A DNA stretch of 64,000 nt from positions 62,001 to 126,000 of the forward strand of contig CAJQOM010000013.1 in the NCBI GenBank assembly GCA_905479985.1, given 5' to 3'. Positions 44,638 through 54,901 of this stretch are shown here, piece by piece (position 1 is the first letter of the stretch; every line of letters starts with the position of its first letter). Under the pieces are notes generated by a model. That model searched no databases. It saw nothing but the letters and a program-made list of their open reading frames with translations, and was not told the origin of the DNA. This DNA is from an uncultured Gammaproteobacteria bacterium (GTDB lineage: Bacteria; Pseudomonadota; Gammaproteobacteria; Nitrosococcales; Methylophagaceae). A program made the position numbers and the translations under genes.

Positions 44638-47019
44638 ATGAAGCGAATTTTAATTAACGCGACTCATGAAGAAGAGTTGCGTGTAGCGATGATCGATGGT
44701 CAGCGCTTGTTTGATTTAGATATTGCTGTTCCATCAAGAGAACAGAAAAAAGGCAATATTTATAAAGGTAAAATCACCCGAGTTGAACCGAGTTTGGAAG
44801 CGGTCTTTGTTGACTATGGCTCTGAACGACAAGGTTTCCTGCCGTTAAAAGATATTTCTAAGAGTTATTTCAAACCGCGTAAAGGCGGTGATGATGAGTC
44901 GAATGGCCGCGTTAATGTTCAAGATGTCTTGTCTGTCGGCCAAGAGCTTGTTGTTCAAGTAGAAAAAGAAGAGCGCGGTAATAAAGGCGCAGCGTTAACC
45001 ACAATGATTAGCCTAGCAGGCCGTTACTTGGTGTTAATGCCGAACAGCCCGCGTGCTGGCGGTATTTCTCGCCGTATCGAAGGTGATGAGCGTGCTGAGT
45101 TACAAGAAGCATTACGAACATTAGAAGTGCCAGAGGGCATGGGTATGATTGTCCGTACTGCTGGTGTTGGTAAGCAAGCTGAAGAGTTGCAGTGGGATTT
45201 AGAATATCTCGTGCAATTGTGGACAGCCATTGATAAAGCGACAACCGAACGTTCAGCGCCATTCTTAGTGTATCAAGAGAGTAATATTATCATCCGTGCT
45301 TTGCGTGATTATTTGCGTAAAGATATTGGTGAAATCTTGGTCGATTCGCCTGAAGTGTATCAAACAGGTTATGACTTTATGCGCATGGTAATGCCGCATG
45401 AGTTAAGTAAGTTCAAGTTGTATCAAGATAAAGTCCCACTGTTTACCCGTTATCAGATAGAAAGCCAGATAGAAACGGCTTTCCGTCATGAAGTGCGTTT
45501 GCCATCGGGTGGCGCTTTGGTGATCGATCCGACAGAAGCGTTGATTTCGATTGATGTGAACTCGGCCAGAGCGAATAAAGGGGGTGACATTGAAGAAACC
45601 GCCTTTAATACCAATCTTGAAGCAGCAGAAGAAATTGCAAGACAATTACGGTTACGTGATTTAGGTGGTTTGGTTGTTATTGATTTCATTGATATGGGCC
45701 CGAGCCGTCATCAACGTGATGTTGAAAACCGCTTACGTGATCATTTAAAAGTTGATCGGGCGAGAGTCCAGGTAGGCCGTATTTCGCGTTTTGGTTTACT
45801 TGAAATGTCGCGTCAACGCATACGTCCATCATTGGGTGATGCGCATGAAGAAGTCTGTCCGCGTTGTTCTGGTTTAGGTCATGTCCGTGGTGTCGAATCG
45901 CTTGGTTTAGCTGTTTTACGTTTAGTAGAAGAGGAAGCTAGCCGGGATCGTATTAGCCAGTTAGTTGTACAATTACCTGTCTCTGTTGCCACGTTTATGT
46001 TGAATGAAAAACGGGTGCAATTAGAAGCAATTGAACGCCGACATGGGGTGAAATTGTTGTTAATCCCTAACCCGCATATGGATACGCCGCATTACGATAT
46101 TGAGCGGGTTAAAGATGGCAGCGAAAAGACTGAAGTGAGCCATCATTTGATGGAATCACCTGAGCCTGAAGTGCCTGATGCGTTAAAAGAAAAACCGACA
46201 GTCGAACAACCTGCTGTGAAGGGTGTGTCACCTGCAGCGCCTGCACCTGTTATGGCCGCCGCATCGGCACCGGTTGTTGTGCCTGCAGCAGCTTCTGCTG
46301 TTGAAGTGAAGAAACCAAGCTTATTAAGTCGTTTGTTAAATGTCTTAACGGGTAAGTCACCAGAGCCTGAACCTGAGCCAGAAGTGGTTGTGGAGAAGGT
46401 AGCTGCACCCACAGTAGAAGACAAGCCACAGCGTGAGCAGAATAAGCGTCCACGCAACCGAAATAACCGTCGGCAATCTCGGAACCGTGACGAAAATAGC
46501 AATGGGGATGAGGCGAAGACTCAGTCTCAAGCTCAACCAAAAGCTGATTCAAGTTCAAAAGATGACGATGATCAGTCTCAAAACCGTAATAACAGCCGTC
46601 GTTCACGCCGTGGTGGCCGACGACGTCGTCCTCGTCAGGACAATGAGGTTGAAAAAACGATCCCTGATGATAAGGGTAATCAATTACCACCGGTTAAAAA
46701 AGAAGTGAATGGTAATGCGTTACCCGCTGATGATAAACCGATGCCAGATGGCAATGTGGTTGATGTATCTATAGTTAAAGAAGTCGATGGTAATAAGCCG
46801 TCTGCTAATCCAAAGCCAGCCAGAAAACAAAGCAGCACCCCTCGCCGTCGCCGTACACCGGCTAAAACAGGTGTTGCTAAGGCAATAGAGGCGCAAGCTG
46901 CCGGCAATGTGGTAAAAGTGGATACGTCGGGAGAGACTGGCGAAGCTAAACCTAAACCTGCGCCGAGAAAACGCGCTCCGAGGAAAGTTAAACCAAAAGC
47001 AGATGCCAGCGAAGAATAG
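44638..47019 (+). CDS. rne: Ribonuclease E
   Basis: A 793-residue protein. The S1 domain starts near residue 38 ([20 protein letters not shown]). Catalytic aspartates D306 and D349 and the zinc-link cysteines C407 and C410 (CPRCSG) correspond to E. coli D303, D346, C404 and C407. The C-terminal part after about residue 500 is disordered and rich in proline, lysine and arginine ([13 protein letters not shown]), serving RNA and degradosome binding. It is shorter than the 1061-residue E. coli enzyme. It initiates mRNA decay and rRNA/tRNA processing. Confidence 0.96.
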   Translation: MKRILINATHEEELRVAMIDGQRLFDLDIAVPSREQKKGNIYKGKITRVEPSLEAVFVDYGSERQGFLPLKDISKSYFKPRKGGDDESNGRVNVQDVLSVGQELVVQVEKEERGNKGAALTTMISLAGRYLVLMPNSPRAGGISRRIEGDERAELQEALRTLEVPEGMGMIVRTAGVGKQAEELQWDLEYLVQLWTAIDKATTERSAPFLVYQESNIIIRALRDYLRKDIGEILVDSPEVYQTGYDFMRMVMPHELSKFKLYQDKVPLFTRYQIESQIETAFRHEVRLPSGGALVIDPTEALISIDVNSARANKGGDIEETAFNTNLEAAEEIARQLRLRDLGGLVVIDFIDMGPSRHQRDVENRLRDHLKVDRARVQVGRISRFGLLEMSRQRIRPSLGDAHEEVCPRCSGLGHVRGVESLGLAVLRLVEEEASRDRISQLVVQLPVSVATFMLNEKRVQLEAIERRHGVKLLLIPNPHMDTPHYDIERVKDGSEKTEVSHHLMESPEPEVPDALKEKPTVEQPAVKGVSPAAPAPVMAAASAPVVVPAAASAVEVKKPSLLSRLLNVLTGKSPEPEPEPEVVVEKVAAPTVEDKPQREQNKRPRNRNNRRQSRNRDENSNGDEAKTQSQAQPKADSSSKDDDDQSQNRNNSRRSRRGGRRRRPRQDNEVEKTIPDDKGNQLPPVKKEVNGNALPADDKPMPDGNVVDVSIVKEVDGNKPSANPKPARKQSSTPRRRRTPAKTGVAKAIEAQAAGNVVKVDTSGETGEAKPKPAPRKRAPRKVKPKADASEE

Positions 47020-47281
47020 CATTATTACAACAGATGATCTGCTGGCCTTAATTGGTCGGCAGGTTGTTTATCAGCAGCAGTCTTGCGAGATTGTTGAGCT
47101 GTTAGACGGTTGTGAGTTTGTGCTACAGGTCTTAGATGATGAGTCTAATATTCAGGCAACGCAGTATGGTGAAGGCCACCGTACTGTCCCAGTGACCTAT
47201 GTGTTGCCTATTTTTGATGGTGAAGGTGAATTACACGCCGATTTATTAGCGGCGGGTTTACAGGCTTTATTGCCCCAATAA
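47003..47281 (+). CDS. 92-residue protein of unknown function overlapping rne
   Basis: The ATG at 47003 lies inside the last 17 nt of rne in another frame, which suggests translational coupling. The protein ([20 protein letters not shown], then [18 protein letters not shown], ending [12 protein letters not shown]) is acidic, with a beta-rich middle and a helical end and no signal peptide. It might be a small SH3-like barrel. Its 3' end overlaps that of the convergent kdsB by 15 nt. I do not recognise the family. The overlap with rne argues that the frame is real. Confidence 0.7.
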   Translation: MPAKNSIITTDDLLALIGRQVVYQQQSCEIVELLDGCEFVLQVLDDESNIQATQYGEGHRTVPVTYVLPIFDGEGELHADLLAAGLQALLPQ

Positions 47282-48022
47282 AGCTCTGGCCAGCGTTAAG
47301 TCTTCTGCAGTATCAACACCATGTCCGGGATTGATTTCAGCTTTTGTTAAGTGAATTTTCTTACCGTGGTACAAAGCCCTTAGTTGTTCTAATGATTCTG
47401 CTTGCTCGATATCGCAGGGCGTTAGCTGTGCATATTGTTTAAGGAAGTTGGCGCGATAGCCGTATAAACCGACATGGCGTTTATGCGGTAGTGTGCTAGG
47501 TAAGGCTTTATCTTGCTGGAAATAGTCTCTAAGCCAAGGCATAGGGGCACGGCTGAACGTTAAGGCATAGCCCTTATGGTCGGTGACGACTTTGACGACA
47601 TTGGGGTCGAAGAGCTGTTCTTCTTGCTCAATAGGGCTGTATAAGGTGGCGATATCGGCTTCGGGGTGCTGCGTTAAATCATCGGCAACTTGATTGATCA
47701 GTTGTGCGGGTAGACAAGGTTCATCACCTTGGACGTTGATGATGATGTCATCATCATCAAAGTGATACAGGCTGGCGACCTCAGCTAGACGGTCTGTCCC
47801 TGATGGATGCTCGGCTTTCGTCATACATACTTGGGCACCAAATGCTTTTGCAACTTGTTCTATTCTTTCATCATCTGTGGCAATAATGACTTCTGTTGCC
47901 TTGCTTTCTTTAGCACGTTCATAGACGTGCTGAATCATCGGTTTGCCAGCAATATCCAATAGTGGTTTACCGGGAAGCCTGCTGGAAGCATAGCGGGCAG
48001 GAATGATGATCTTGAACGCCAT
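47267..48022 (-). CDS. kdsB: CMP-KDO synthetase KdsB
   Basis: A 251-residue cytidylyltransferase starting FKIIIPARYASSRLPGKPLL. ATDDERIEQVAKAFGAQVCM, INVQGDEPCLPAQLI and KRHVGLYGYRANFL are signature blocks. It activates KDO for lipopolysaccharide core synthesis. It abuts the Trm112-like gene without a gap and belongs to the exbB-exbD-msbA-lpxK group. Confidence 0.96.
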   Translation of the reverse strand: MAFKIIIPARYASSRLPGKPLLDIAGKPMIQHVYERAKESKATEVIIATDDERIEQVAKAFGAQVCMTKAEHPSGTDRLAEVASLYHFDDDDIIINVQGDEPCLPAQLINQVADDLTQHPEADIATLYSPIEQEEQLFDPNVVKVVTDHKGYALTFSRAPMPWLRDYFQQDKALPSTLPHKRHVGLYGYRANFLKQYAQLTPCDIEQAESLEQLRALYHGKKIHLTKAEINPGHGVDTAEDLTLARALLGQ

Positions 48023-48202
48023 TTAGATGTCTTCGTCAGCAGCGAGTTCTCGCGCTTCGTCTATTAGCATGACTGGAATGTCATCGCGGATAGGGTAGGC
48101 GAGTCGACAGATAGGGCAAATAAGCTCTTGTTGGACTTTTTGGTAGCTGAGGCTGCCTTTACAATTAGGGCAAGCTAAGATGGCGAGTAGGGTTTTATCC
48201 AT
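48023..48202 (-). CDS. ycaR: Trm112/YcaR family protein (UPF0434)
   Basis: A 59-residue protein between kdsB and lpx[21 protein letters not shown] with CPNC, then [20 protein letters not shown] with CPIC. The four cysteines form a zinc ribbon, as in Trm112 and YcaR. It starts at ATG 48202, overlapping the lpxK stop by 8 nt, and its stop is directly next to the kdsB start. Gene order kdsB-ycaR-lpxK is conserved in many gammaproteobacteria. Its role in bacteria is not firmly known. Confidence 0.93.
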   Translation of the reverse strand: MDKTLLAILACPNCKGSLSYQKVQQELICPICRLAYPIRDDIPVMLIDEARELAADEDI

Positions 48203-49181
48203 GGTTGGTTATTCCTGCTAATTTGGTCAGAATATGTTGCCCTAGGTCATTATTGACAGAGGCTTTGACGGGAATGTACCACATATTGTCAGTGGCGAAT
48301 GCCCGACATTTTATCGCATCTTTTTCGGTCATCAAAATAGGGTGGTCGTCACCAAAGTGTAAGTCGATAGCTTTAAAGCGATGATGGTCGGCAAAATGAT
48401 GCGGTTCGATAGTGAGTCCAGCGTCGCTTAAGTAGTTGAAAAAACGTTCTGGATGACCAATGCCGGCAATCGTATGGATGGTTTGGCCTTTGAATGCATC
48501 GAGCGGCTTTTGCACTGCACCATCGGCGACATTGATGACTTGTCCTGGGGTCAAGGTCATGATGTATTGTGATGCACTATTACCGCCATTTAAAATGACG
48601 AAGTCAACATCGCGTAGCCGAATTATTGGTTCTCTTAATGGCCCTGCTGGCAGGCAGTAGCGGTTACCAAATAGCCGGATACCATCAACGACCACGACTT
48701 CAATATCTCTCGCTAGGGCGTAATGTTGTAGTCCATCGTCACTGATAATGACATCGCAGTGATGGTTATCGATTAAATACTCTGCAGCTTCACTGCGTTT
48801 GGGTGAGACGGCCATCGGGCAGCCCGTTTGCTGGCTGATAATAACCGGTTCATCACCGACAATTTTAGGGTCACTATTGGGTTTGACTGCTTGTGGGTAC
48901 TGTTCTGCCTGCCCGCCATAACCACGGCTAATGATGCCGGGGTTGTAGCCGGCTTGTTTTAGCTGGGTTGCTAGCCAAATAACAGCAGGGGTTTTGCCGG
49001 TACCGCCGACAGTGATGTTACCTATGATGATAACGGGGACATTGGGACGGTATTGCTTGAAGATTTTAAGGCGATAAGCATGGCGACGTATGGCTATGAT
49101 GAGTTGGTAGAGCATGCTTATCGGTAACAGAATGAATCTGATCGCTCGATTTTCGTACCAAGAGTCTGTGAGCCATTTCAT
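48195..49181 (-). CDS. lpxK: Tetraacyldisaccharide 4'-kinase LpxK
   Basis: A 328-residue protein. The P-loop is [15 protein letters not shown] (about residues 54-68), with one N-terminal membrane-associated helix. [40 protein letters not shown] and ITEK-like MTEKDAIKC are signature motifs. It phosphorylates the 4' position of lipid A disaccharide on the inner face of the membrane. It lies 9 nt downstream of msbA. Confidence 0.95.
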   Translation of the reverse strand: MKWLTDSWYENRAIRFILLPISMLYQLIIAIRRHAYRLKIFKQYRPNVPVIIIGNITVGGTGKTPAVIWLATQLKQAGYNPGIISRGYGGQAEQYPQAVKPNSDPKIVGDEPVIISQQTGCPMAVSPKRSEAAEYLIDNHHCDVIISDDGLQHYALARDIEVVVVDGIRLFGNRYCLPAGPLREPIIRLRDVDFVILNGGNSASQYIMTLTPGQVINVADGAVQKPLDAFKGQTIHTIAGIGHPERFFNYLSDAGLTIEPHHFADHHRFKAIDLHFGDDHPILMTEKDAIKCRAFATDNMWYIPVKASVNNDLGQHILTKLAGITNHG

Positions 49182-49190
49182 AGGGTAGTG

Positions 49191-50945
49191 TTATTTTTCT
49201 TGAAATTGTAAGCGATAGAGCTGGGCATAATGTTCACCTTTGGCGATCAATTCGGCATGGGTGCCGGTTTCAATAATATCGCCTTGATGCATGACGATAA
49301 TTTGATCGGCTTTTTCAATGGTGGATAGACGATGGGCGATCACTAAGGTGGTGCGTTGTTGCATGAGCGTTTCTAAAGCGGCTTGGATATGGCGTTCTGC
49401 TTGCGTATCCAGTGAGGCGGTCGCTTCATCAAGTACTAATATCGGTGCATCACGTAATAAGGCGCGGGCGATGGCAATACGCTGGCGTTGTCCACCCGAT
49501 AATAGTACGCCATTTTGGCCAACTTGCGTGGCGAGCCCATGTGGTAATTGTTCAATAAAGTCCCAAGCATGGGCAGCTTTGGCTGCATCGATAATACGTT
49601 CATTGCTGACATGTTCTTGGAGGCCATAGGCAATATTATTGGCAACGGTATCGTTAAATAAGACAACTTGTTGATTGACTAATGAGAGGTGCTGGCGAAG
49701 GTTGCTGAGTTTGAGTTCATTGATATCAACCCCATCGATGCTAATGCTACCGCTATTGATTTGGTAAAAGCGAGCTAGCAAGCTGACAAGCGTGGTTTTA
49801 CCGCTTCCTGAATGACCGACAAAGGCAATGGTTTGTCCGGGTTTGACATGGAATGAAATATTATTGAGTACAGCGCCTTTGTCATCATCGTAGCTGAAAT
49901 TGACATTATGGTATTCAATCTCGCCATTAGCTTGCGCGATGGCTTTGGTGCCGCTATCTGGCTCAGGCCGCTGATCGAGCAAGGTGAAGACACTTTGTGA
50001 TGCGGCGATACCAGCCTGTAATTTCGAGTTGACTTTGGTTAAGCGTTTTAACGGTGTCAGAATCATAAACATGGCTGCGAAAAAGGAAGTGAAGCCACCG
50101 ACAGTAATTTCAGCTAACATCTCTGGTAAGGTAGCTAGGTAGATGACGCCTGCAAAGCCTAATACAGCGATCAATTGAATCGCCGGTTGACTGATGGCTT
50201 CGGTCGCTATTTTTTTCATCCGTTGGCGACGGTTTTTTTGGTTGACCTTATCAAAACGTAGACTTTCGTATGTTTGGCTACCAAAAGTTTTGACTTCGCG
50301 GTGACCTTCAATAATCTCGCTACTGATGTGGCCGACATCTCCCATAGAGTCTTGGATGTTTTTACTTATTGCGCGAAAGCGGTCGCTGATTTTATAGACG
50401 ACGTAGCCAATCACTGGCACGGTCGTTAAAATAATCAGTGATAAGAAGCCACTTAGATAGACCATCCAAATTAATAAACCGATGATGGTTAGGGTGTCAC
50501 GGATCAGTGTTAAAATGGCATCTGTGGCGGCATTAGCGACTTGTTCGACATCATATAGTAATTTGGACATTAGTTCGCCAGAGGTGCTGGCATCATAGAA
50601 ACTAGCAGGCAGGCTGATAAGTTTACTGAACATTTCTTCACGTAAGTTTTTAATCACATTACGGGCAATCCAGCCTAGGCCGTAGCCAGTGATAAAGCTG
50701 GCTACGCCACGGACTAAAAATATGCCAATTAACCCTAGTGGCAACCATTTGATTATATCGGGATCTTGTTCAACAAAACCACCATCTAATAATTCTTTTA
50801 GTAAGGCAGCTAAGGCAGTTTCTGTGGCAGCAAAAATCGCCATTGAAAGGATGGCTGCAGCAAAAACAAGCCAGTAAGGTTTGACGTAAGTTAGTAGGCG
50901 GCGGTATAGCTCACTCGCCGTCATATCGGGTTCAGCTGGATTCAT
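49191..50945 (-). CDS. msbA: Lipid A export ABC transporter MsbA
   Basis: A 584-residue half-transporter with six membrane helices (residues about 20-310) and a nucleotide-binding domain: Walker A GHSGSGKTTL, signature LLSGGQRQRIAIARALL, Walker B ILVLDEATASLD. The length is close to E. coli MsbA at 582. It flips core-lipid A across the inner membrane. It lies between exbD and lpxK with a 4-nt overlap to exbD. Confidence 0.94.
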   Translation of the reverse strand: MNPAEPDMTASELYRRLLTYVKPYWLVFAAAILSMAIFAATETALAALLKELLDGGFVEQDPDIIKWLPLGLIGIFLVRGVASFITGYGLGWIARNVIKNLREEMFSKLISLPASFYDASTSGELMSKLLYDVEQVANAATDAILTLIRDTLTIIGLLIWMVYLSGFLSLIILTTVPVIGYVVYKISDRFRAISKNIQDSMGDVGHISSEIIEGHREVKTFGSQTYESLRFDKVNQKNRRQRMKKIATEAISQPAIQLIAVLGFAGVIYLATLPEMLAEITVGGFTSFFAAMFMILTPLKRLTKVNSKLQAGIAASQSVFTLLDQRPEPDSGTKAIAQANGEIEYHNVNFSYDDDKGAVLNNISFHVKPGQTIAFVGHSGSGKTTLVSLLARFYQINSGSISIDGVDINELKLSNLRQHLSLVNQQVVLFNDTVANNIAYGLQEHVSNERIIDAAKAAHAWDFIEQLPHGLATQVGQNGVLLSGGQRQRIAIARALLRDAPILVLDEATASLDTQAERHIQAALETLMQQRTTLVIAHRLSTIEKADQIIVMHQGDIIETGTHAELIAKGEHYAQLYRLQFQEK

Positions 50946-51367
50946 TTTGGTTGGCTAGTCTTTTGGCGGGTGGCCAGTGTTAATCGTGTATAACCGAGCT
51001 GCTGGGCGACATCCATCGCACTCACAATATGTTGATAGTCGGTATTGGCATCGGCACTGATAATAATATGGGGGTTTTGCGTGTCACCGACGGCTTTTTT
51101 AAGTAAGGCTTCGAGCTCGTTATTGTCAGGTGTTAAGAGGGTAATTTCATTAATAATGAATTGACCTTCGGCATTGATAATAATATCGATCGGAGATTGC
51201 TTTTCAGTTAAAGTCTGTCCCGTCGCTTCAGGCAAATCAACTTTGAGTGAGCTCTCGCGGATAAAACTGGTTGAGACCATGAAAAATAAGAGTAGCAAGA
51301 AGACGACGTCAATCATCGGTGTCAGATTAACATCGGGTTCCTCTGGTTTATGGGGTGATAACTTCAC
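50942..51367 (-). CDS. exbD: ExbD/TolR family biopolymer transport protein
   Basis: A 141-residue protein with one N-terminal membrane segment (LTPMIDVVFLLLLFFMVSTS), including the essential aspartate of the family (MIDVVFLLL). A periplasmic domain follows. It forms a proton-driven motor with the ExbB/TolQ-type neighbour, whose gene overlaps by 4 nt. Placement before msbA-lpxK is common in gammaproteobacteria and differs from the tonB and tol-pal loci, so an envelope role other than TonB energising is possible. Confidence 0.9.
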   Translation of the reverse strand: MKLSPHKPEEPDVNLTPMIDVVFLLLLFFMVSTSFIRESSLKVDLPEATGQTLTEKQSPIDIIINAEGQFIINEITLLTPDNNELEALLKKAVGDTQNPHIIISADANTDYQHIVSAMDVAQQLGYTRLTLATRQKTSQPK

Positions 51368-51999
51368 TCTCTTAATTCCTTATCGGGATCAAAATCACGT
51401 TCACCATGCAAAATTTCGATGAGTTTCATCGCTTGTTGTTCCATATCGACAACGAGTAAATTGACCTTACCGCGGAAATAGCGGTAGAAAATAAGTGTCG
51501 GTATGGCGACCACCAAGCCTGTGGCAGTTGTGATGAGTGCTTCTGAAATCCCACCTGCTAACGTCTCAGGATTACCCACGCCTTCTGTGGTGATGACAGC
51601 GAAGACTTTGATCATGCCGATAACCGTGCCTAATAGGCCTAACAGTGGCGCAATGGCTGCAATGGTGCCGAGTGTGTTGAGATTTTTTTCTAATGAGAGG
51701 GTGACGTGGCGGCCGACATCTTCGATGCTTTCTTTGGTGATTTCTCTTGGTGCATCGCGGTTAATGAGTCCAGATGCCAGTATTTGCCCAAGTGGTGAAT
51801 TGTCTTGTAATGCGCGAATGCGGGCTTCATCAACTTGTTGATAGCGTAACCATTGCCAAATTTGGGTGACTAATTCTGGCGGCGAGATATGTTTTGTTTG
51901 CAGACTCCAAAAACGTTCGGTGATGATACCGATAGCAATAATGGAGCAGATAAATAACGGTAGCATTAACCAACCACCGGCTGTAAAAAGCTCTAACAT
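51364..51999 (-). CDS. exbB: MotA/TolQ/ExbB proton channel protein
   Basis: A 211-residue inner membrane protein with three membrane segments: residues about 10-26 (MLPLFICSIIAIGIITERFW), about 113-133 (LGTIAAIAPLLGLLGTVIGM), and about 157-178 (ITTATGLVVAIPTLIFYRYF). This is the pattern of ExbB and TolQ. It pairs with the ExbD-like protein. The gene begins the exbB-exbD-msbA-lpxK-ycaR-kdsB run, 56 nt after comEC. Confidence 0.9.
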   Translation of the reverse strand: MLELFTAGGWLMLPLFICSIIAIGIITERFWSLQTKHISPPELVTQIWQWLRYQQVDEARIRALQDNSPLGQILASGLINRDAPREITKESIEDVGRHVTLSLEKNLNTLGTIAAIAPLLGLLGTVIGMIKVFAVITTEGVGNPETLAGGISEALITTATGLVVAIPTLIFYRYFRGKVNLLVVDMEQQAMKLIEILHGERDFDPDKELRE

Positions 52000-52055
52000 C
52001 GTGTTGCGCTCTCATTTTAGGATTAAAACAAGAGACATAATACGTGAAAAATGGA

Positions 52056-54329
52056 TCAGTCTGTAGGGACAGCGGTCCAAATTCTTTTCCCTTGTTGTCG
52101 CCAGGTGTTTATTTTAGGTTCTGACGACGGCTGGAAATGTACAGAAATGGCACCTGATTTGGCGGTTGAATACCTTTTTGCCCCTATTTCAGCATAACGC
52201 TTTAAGACGGCTTGGTTTGGGAAATGATAACGATTGAGGTAACCCGCTGGGAATAATACAATGTCGGGCTTGACGGCGTTGATAAAAGTCCGTGTAGATG
52301 ATGTGTTGCTGCCGTGATGTGGTGCTATCAGCACGGTCGAGGCTATGTTTTTGGCATAGCGTTGAATGAGTTTTTGTTCTGATGGTTTTTCGATATCACC
52401 GGTTAATAACAGACTATGTTCTTCATTGCTTACACGCAATACACAAGATAAATTGTTGTCACTACCGGTTTGATTAGCCGACGGGTTTAATAGTTCAAAA
52501 TTGATGTTATCCCATTGCCAAGACTGACCGGCAAGGCAAGGCTTGGCCATCGCGAGGTGTTCAACTTGACTGGTTAATATTGTCGAGGCTGATATTTCAG
52601 AAAGCAGACTTTTTGCACCGCCGATATGGTCGTTGTCGCTGTGGCTGATAATCAGGGTATCAATGTGAGCGATGCCTTGTTGTTTAAGAAAGGGAATAAG
52701 GACGGTTTGACCAGCATTAAAACGATCACTGAATCTGGCGCCGGTATCGAAGACTAGGGTGTGATGTTGCGTTTGGACAACGGCTGCTAAGCCTTGCCCA
52801 ACATCTAATAAAGTGAGCTTAAATTCGTCTTGTTTAAATGGGTTAGTGGATGACAAAAATAAAGGGATAAACCCGAAGATGGCCAATTTTCTTGCGGGTA
52901 AGCCTTTTGGCAAGAGTATTAAACAGGTTGCGAGGGTAATTGCTATTAAAACGAAGGGGCTTGTTAGTGTGATGTCCCAATTTGAGTAAGGCACTGCCGA
53001 TAGCCTTGTTAGTGCTTCGATGAGGGCGTTGAATAGCCTATCAATGACGGTGTAGCCAAGATGGCTTGCTGCTGGCCAAAATAAGGATAAGACGGTGGTT
53101 AATAAGAGTAAAGGCACGATAACAAGACTGACAAGTGGGACAGCAAAGATATTGGCAACGGGTGCGATAAGTGATGTTTGTGAAAAGAAAAGTAAGAGTA
53201 ATGGTGTTAGGCCAAATGCAATGAAGATATGCACTTTTGCCCATAGCCATTTGGGTTTGGGAAAGCGGTGTTGGCTAATTAAGAGAATGATGCTGACGGC
53301 AAAAAACGACAACCAAAAACCGGGAGAGATCACCGCGATGGGATCAATCATTAGAATGATGAGTGCGGCAATGGCTAAGAGTTGGCTGTTTGGAATGGTT
53401 TTTCGTAGCAATAGTGCGGTCATGAACACGGTCACCATGATCAGGGCGCGTTGGGTTGGAATTGAAAATCCGGCCAGTGCCGCGTAAACCAGTGCGAAGA
53501 GGATGGCGCCAATGGCACCGACTTGTTTGGCAGGCAGCCAGATTAAATTCTTATGGCGGGTTGACCAGATTAGACTGAATAAATAAAACCCGATTGCAGC
53601 AGCCAAACCAATATGTAAACCGGAAATAGCCAGTAAATGGCTGGTGCCAGATTGTCTTAGGCTTTGCCACTGTTCCTGCGTTATATTATGTTTAATGCCA
53701 ACTAAGATGCCTTGAATTAAACCAATATTGTCACTGTCCGGAAGCTGATTTTTTATATTGTTGGCCACTGTTTGGCGGAAGGCGTTGAGGTGCCATTGGC
53801 TTGCATCGGCGAGTTTGATATTACTATCAGATTTTTTGATATAACCTGTTGCGCCAAAACCTTGCTGAAATAACCAACCTTCATAATCAAAGCCGCCCGG
53901 GTTCATCATGCCAAAAGGTGGTTTGAGTTTGACGCTAAGTTGCCATTGTTCACCGGCGCTAAGATTTTTGGGGTAAGGGCGATACCAAGATAGGCGTATT
54001 TTATGGGGTAAGGTCAGCGCGTTATTATGGTGGGGCTTGAAGTTGAAACGGAGCGTCTTGCTTTGTTTATCTGGGACGGATTCAATGGTGCCTGTGATGG
54101 TGATTGTTTGATTAACTAGCTCTGACTGTAGCTGATGATCGAGCAAGTTCTGGCACTGCCAAACTGTCCATAGTGCTGCTATGAGTGTGATGGCTACATA
54201 GCGGGTTGTCGGTAAAATAAATAAAAAAATGTTAAGCAGTGCCACCCAAAACCAGCCCAGGACTGGTAAGCTTGGCATGAGTAATATGAGAATGCATCCT
54301 GTTGCAAATGCGATAGCAGTTTTAATCAT
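52056..54329 (-). CDS. comEC: DNA internalization protein ComEC/Rec2
   Basis: A 757-residue polytopic protein. The N-terminal part has two early membrane segments and an OB-like DUF4131 region. The competence domain has SGTSHLLAISGLHIGLAAAI (residues about 230-250) and FSIPTQRALIMVT. The C-terminal metallo-beta-lactamase-like domain has LLDVGQGLAAVVQTQ, ISHSDNDHIGGAKSLL and LIAPHHGSNTSS. It forms the channel for single-stranded DNA across the inner membrane. With comF and a type IV pilus locus, uptake is plausible. Confidence 0.93.
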   Translation of the reverse strand: MIKTAIAFATGCILILLMPSLPVLGWFWVALLNIFLFILPTTRYVAITLIAALWTVWQCQNLLDHQLQSELVNQTITITGTIESVPDKQSKTLRFNFKPHHNNALTLPHKIRLSWYRPYPKNLSAGEQWQLSVKLKPPFGMMNPGGFDYEGWLFQQGFGATGYIKKSDSNIKLADASQWHLNAFRQTVANNIKNQLPDSDNIGLIQGILVGIKHNITQEQWQSLRQSGTSHLLAISGLHIGLAAAIGFYLFSLIWSTRHKNLIWLPAKQVGAIGAILFALVYAALAGFSIPTQRALIMVTVFMTALLLRKTIPNSQLLAIAALIILMIDPIAVISPGFWLSFFAVSIILLISQHRFPKPKWLWAKVHIFIAFGLTPLLLLFFSQTSLIAPVANIFAVPLVSLVIVPLLLLTTVLSLFWPAASHLGYTVIDRLFNALIEALTRLSAVPYSNWDITLTSPFVLIAITLATCLILLPKGLPARKLAIFGFIPLFLSSTNPFKQDEFKLTLLDVGQGLAAVVQTQHHTLVFDTGARFSDRFNAGQTVLIPFLKQQGIAHIDTLIISHSDNDHIGGAKSLLSEISASTILTSQVEHLAMAKPCLAGQSWQWDNINFELLNPSANQTGSDNNLSCVLRVSNEEHSLLLTGDIEKPSEQKLIQRYAKNIASTVLIAPHHGSNTSSTRTFINAVKPDIVLFPAGYLNRYHFPNQAVLKRYAEIGAKRYSTAKSGAISVHFQPSSEPKINTWRQQGKRIWTAVPTD

Positions 54330-54373
54330 ATATCCCTATAATGACGCCGACTTAATGATGAAAATGAGACTCC

Positions 54374-54901
54374 ATGCCTCGTAGGTTTTTAAAGCGTATC
54401 ATGCCTGATCATCGCACCATGCGCGAGCATCCGCATTTGCAGCGTTTTGGGCAACGATTGGCTGAGCCAAAGTTATGGCATCTTAATCGTCGCTCGATTG
54501 CTTTTGGTCTTGCCGTTGGTTTATTTGTGGCTTTTATGCCGATTTTGGGACAGATGTTTGTCGCTGCGGCATTGGCGATTATTGTTCGTGTTAATTTACC
54601 GATTGCCGTGATGGCTGTTTGGGTTACGAACCCTGTGACGATGGGACCACTTTATTTTCTATGCTATCAAATTGGTGCCGGTTTATTAGCAATGCCGATA
54701 GGTGATCATGTCTTTACGATGTCATGGGAATGGTTTAGTACCGTCTTTTTGGCTATTTGGCAGCCATTGATCTTAGGCTGCTTTGTTTTGGGTACAGCTG
54801 CCGCTGTTATTGGCATTCTATTTGTTCGATTATGCTGGCGTATTATGGTGTTGCGAAGTTGGGCTAAGCGGCGGCGTGAGAGTAAAGACCCATCGCCCTA
54901 A
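54374..54901 (+). CDS. DUF2062 membrane protein
   Basis: A 175-residue protein with an N-terminal basic region and about three membrane segments. The DUF2062 pattern WHLNRRSIAFGLAVGLFVAF-like (LWHLNRRSIAFGLAVGLFVA) is clear, followed by AVWVTNPVTMGPLYFLCYQI. Function is unknown. The gene is divergent from comEC with a 44-nt gap and its stop overlaps that of lolD by 4 nt. Confidence 0.85.
   Translation: MPRRFLKRIMPDHRTMREHPHLQRFGQRLAEPKLWHLNRRSIAFGLAVGLFVAFMPILGQMFVAAALAIIVRVNLPIAVMAVWVTNPVTMGPLYFLCYQIGAGLLAMPIGDHVFTMSWEWFSTVFLAIWQPLILGCFVLGTAAAVIGILFVRLCWRIMVLRSWAKRRRESKDPSP

Noticed and set aside
46143-46907. Several long frames on the minus strand within rne
   Set aside because: They lie opposite the low-complexity C-terminal region, give low-complexity products, and have no ribosome-binding sites; they are shadows of the RNase E coding frame.
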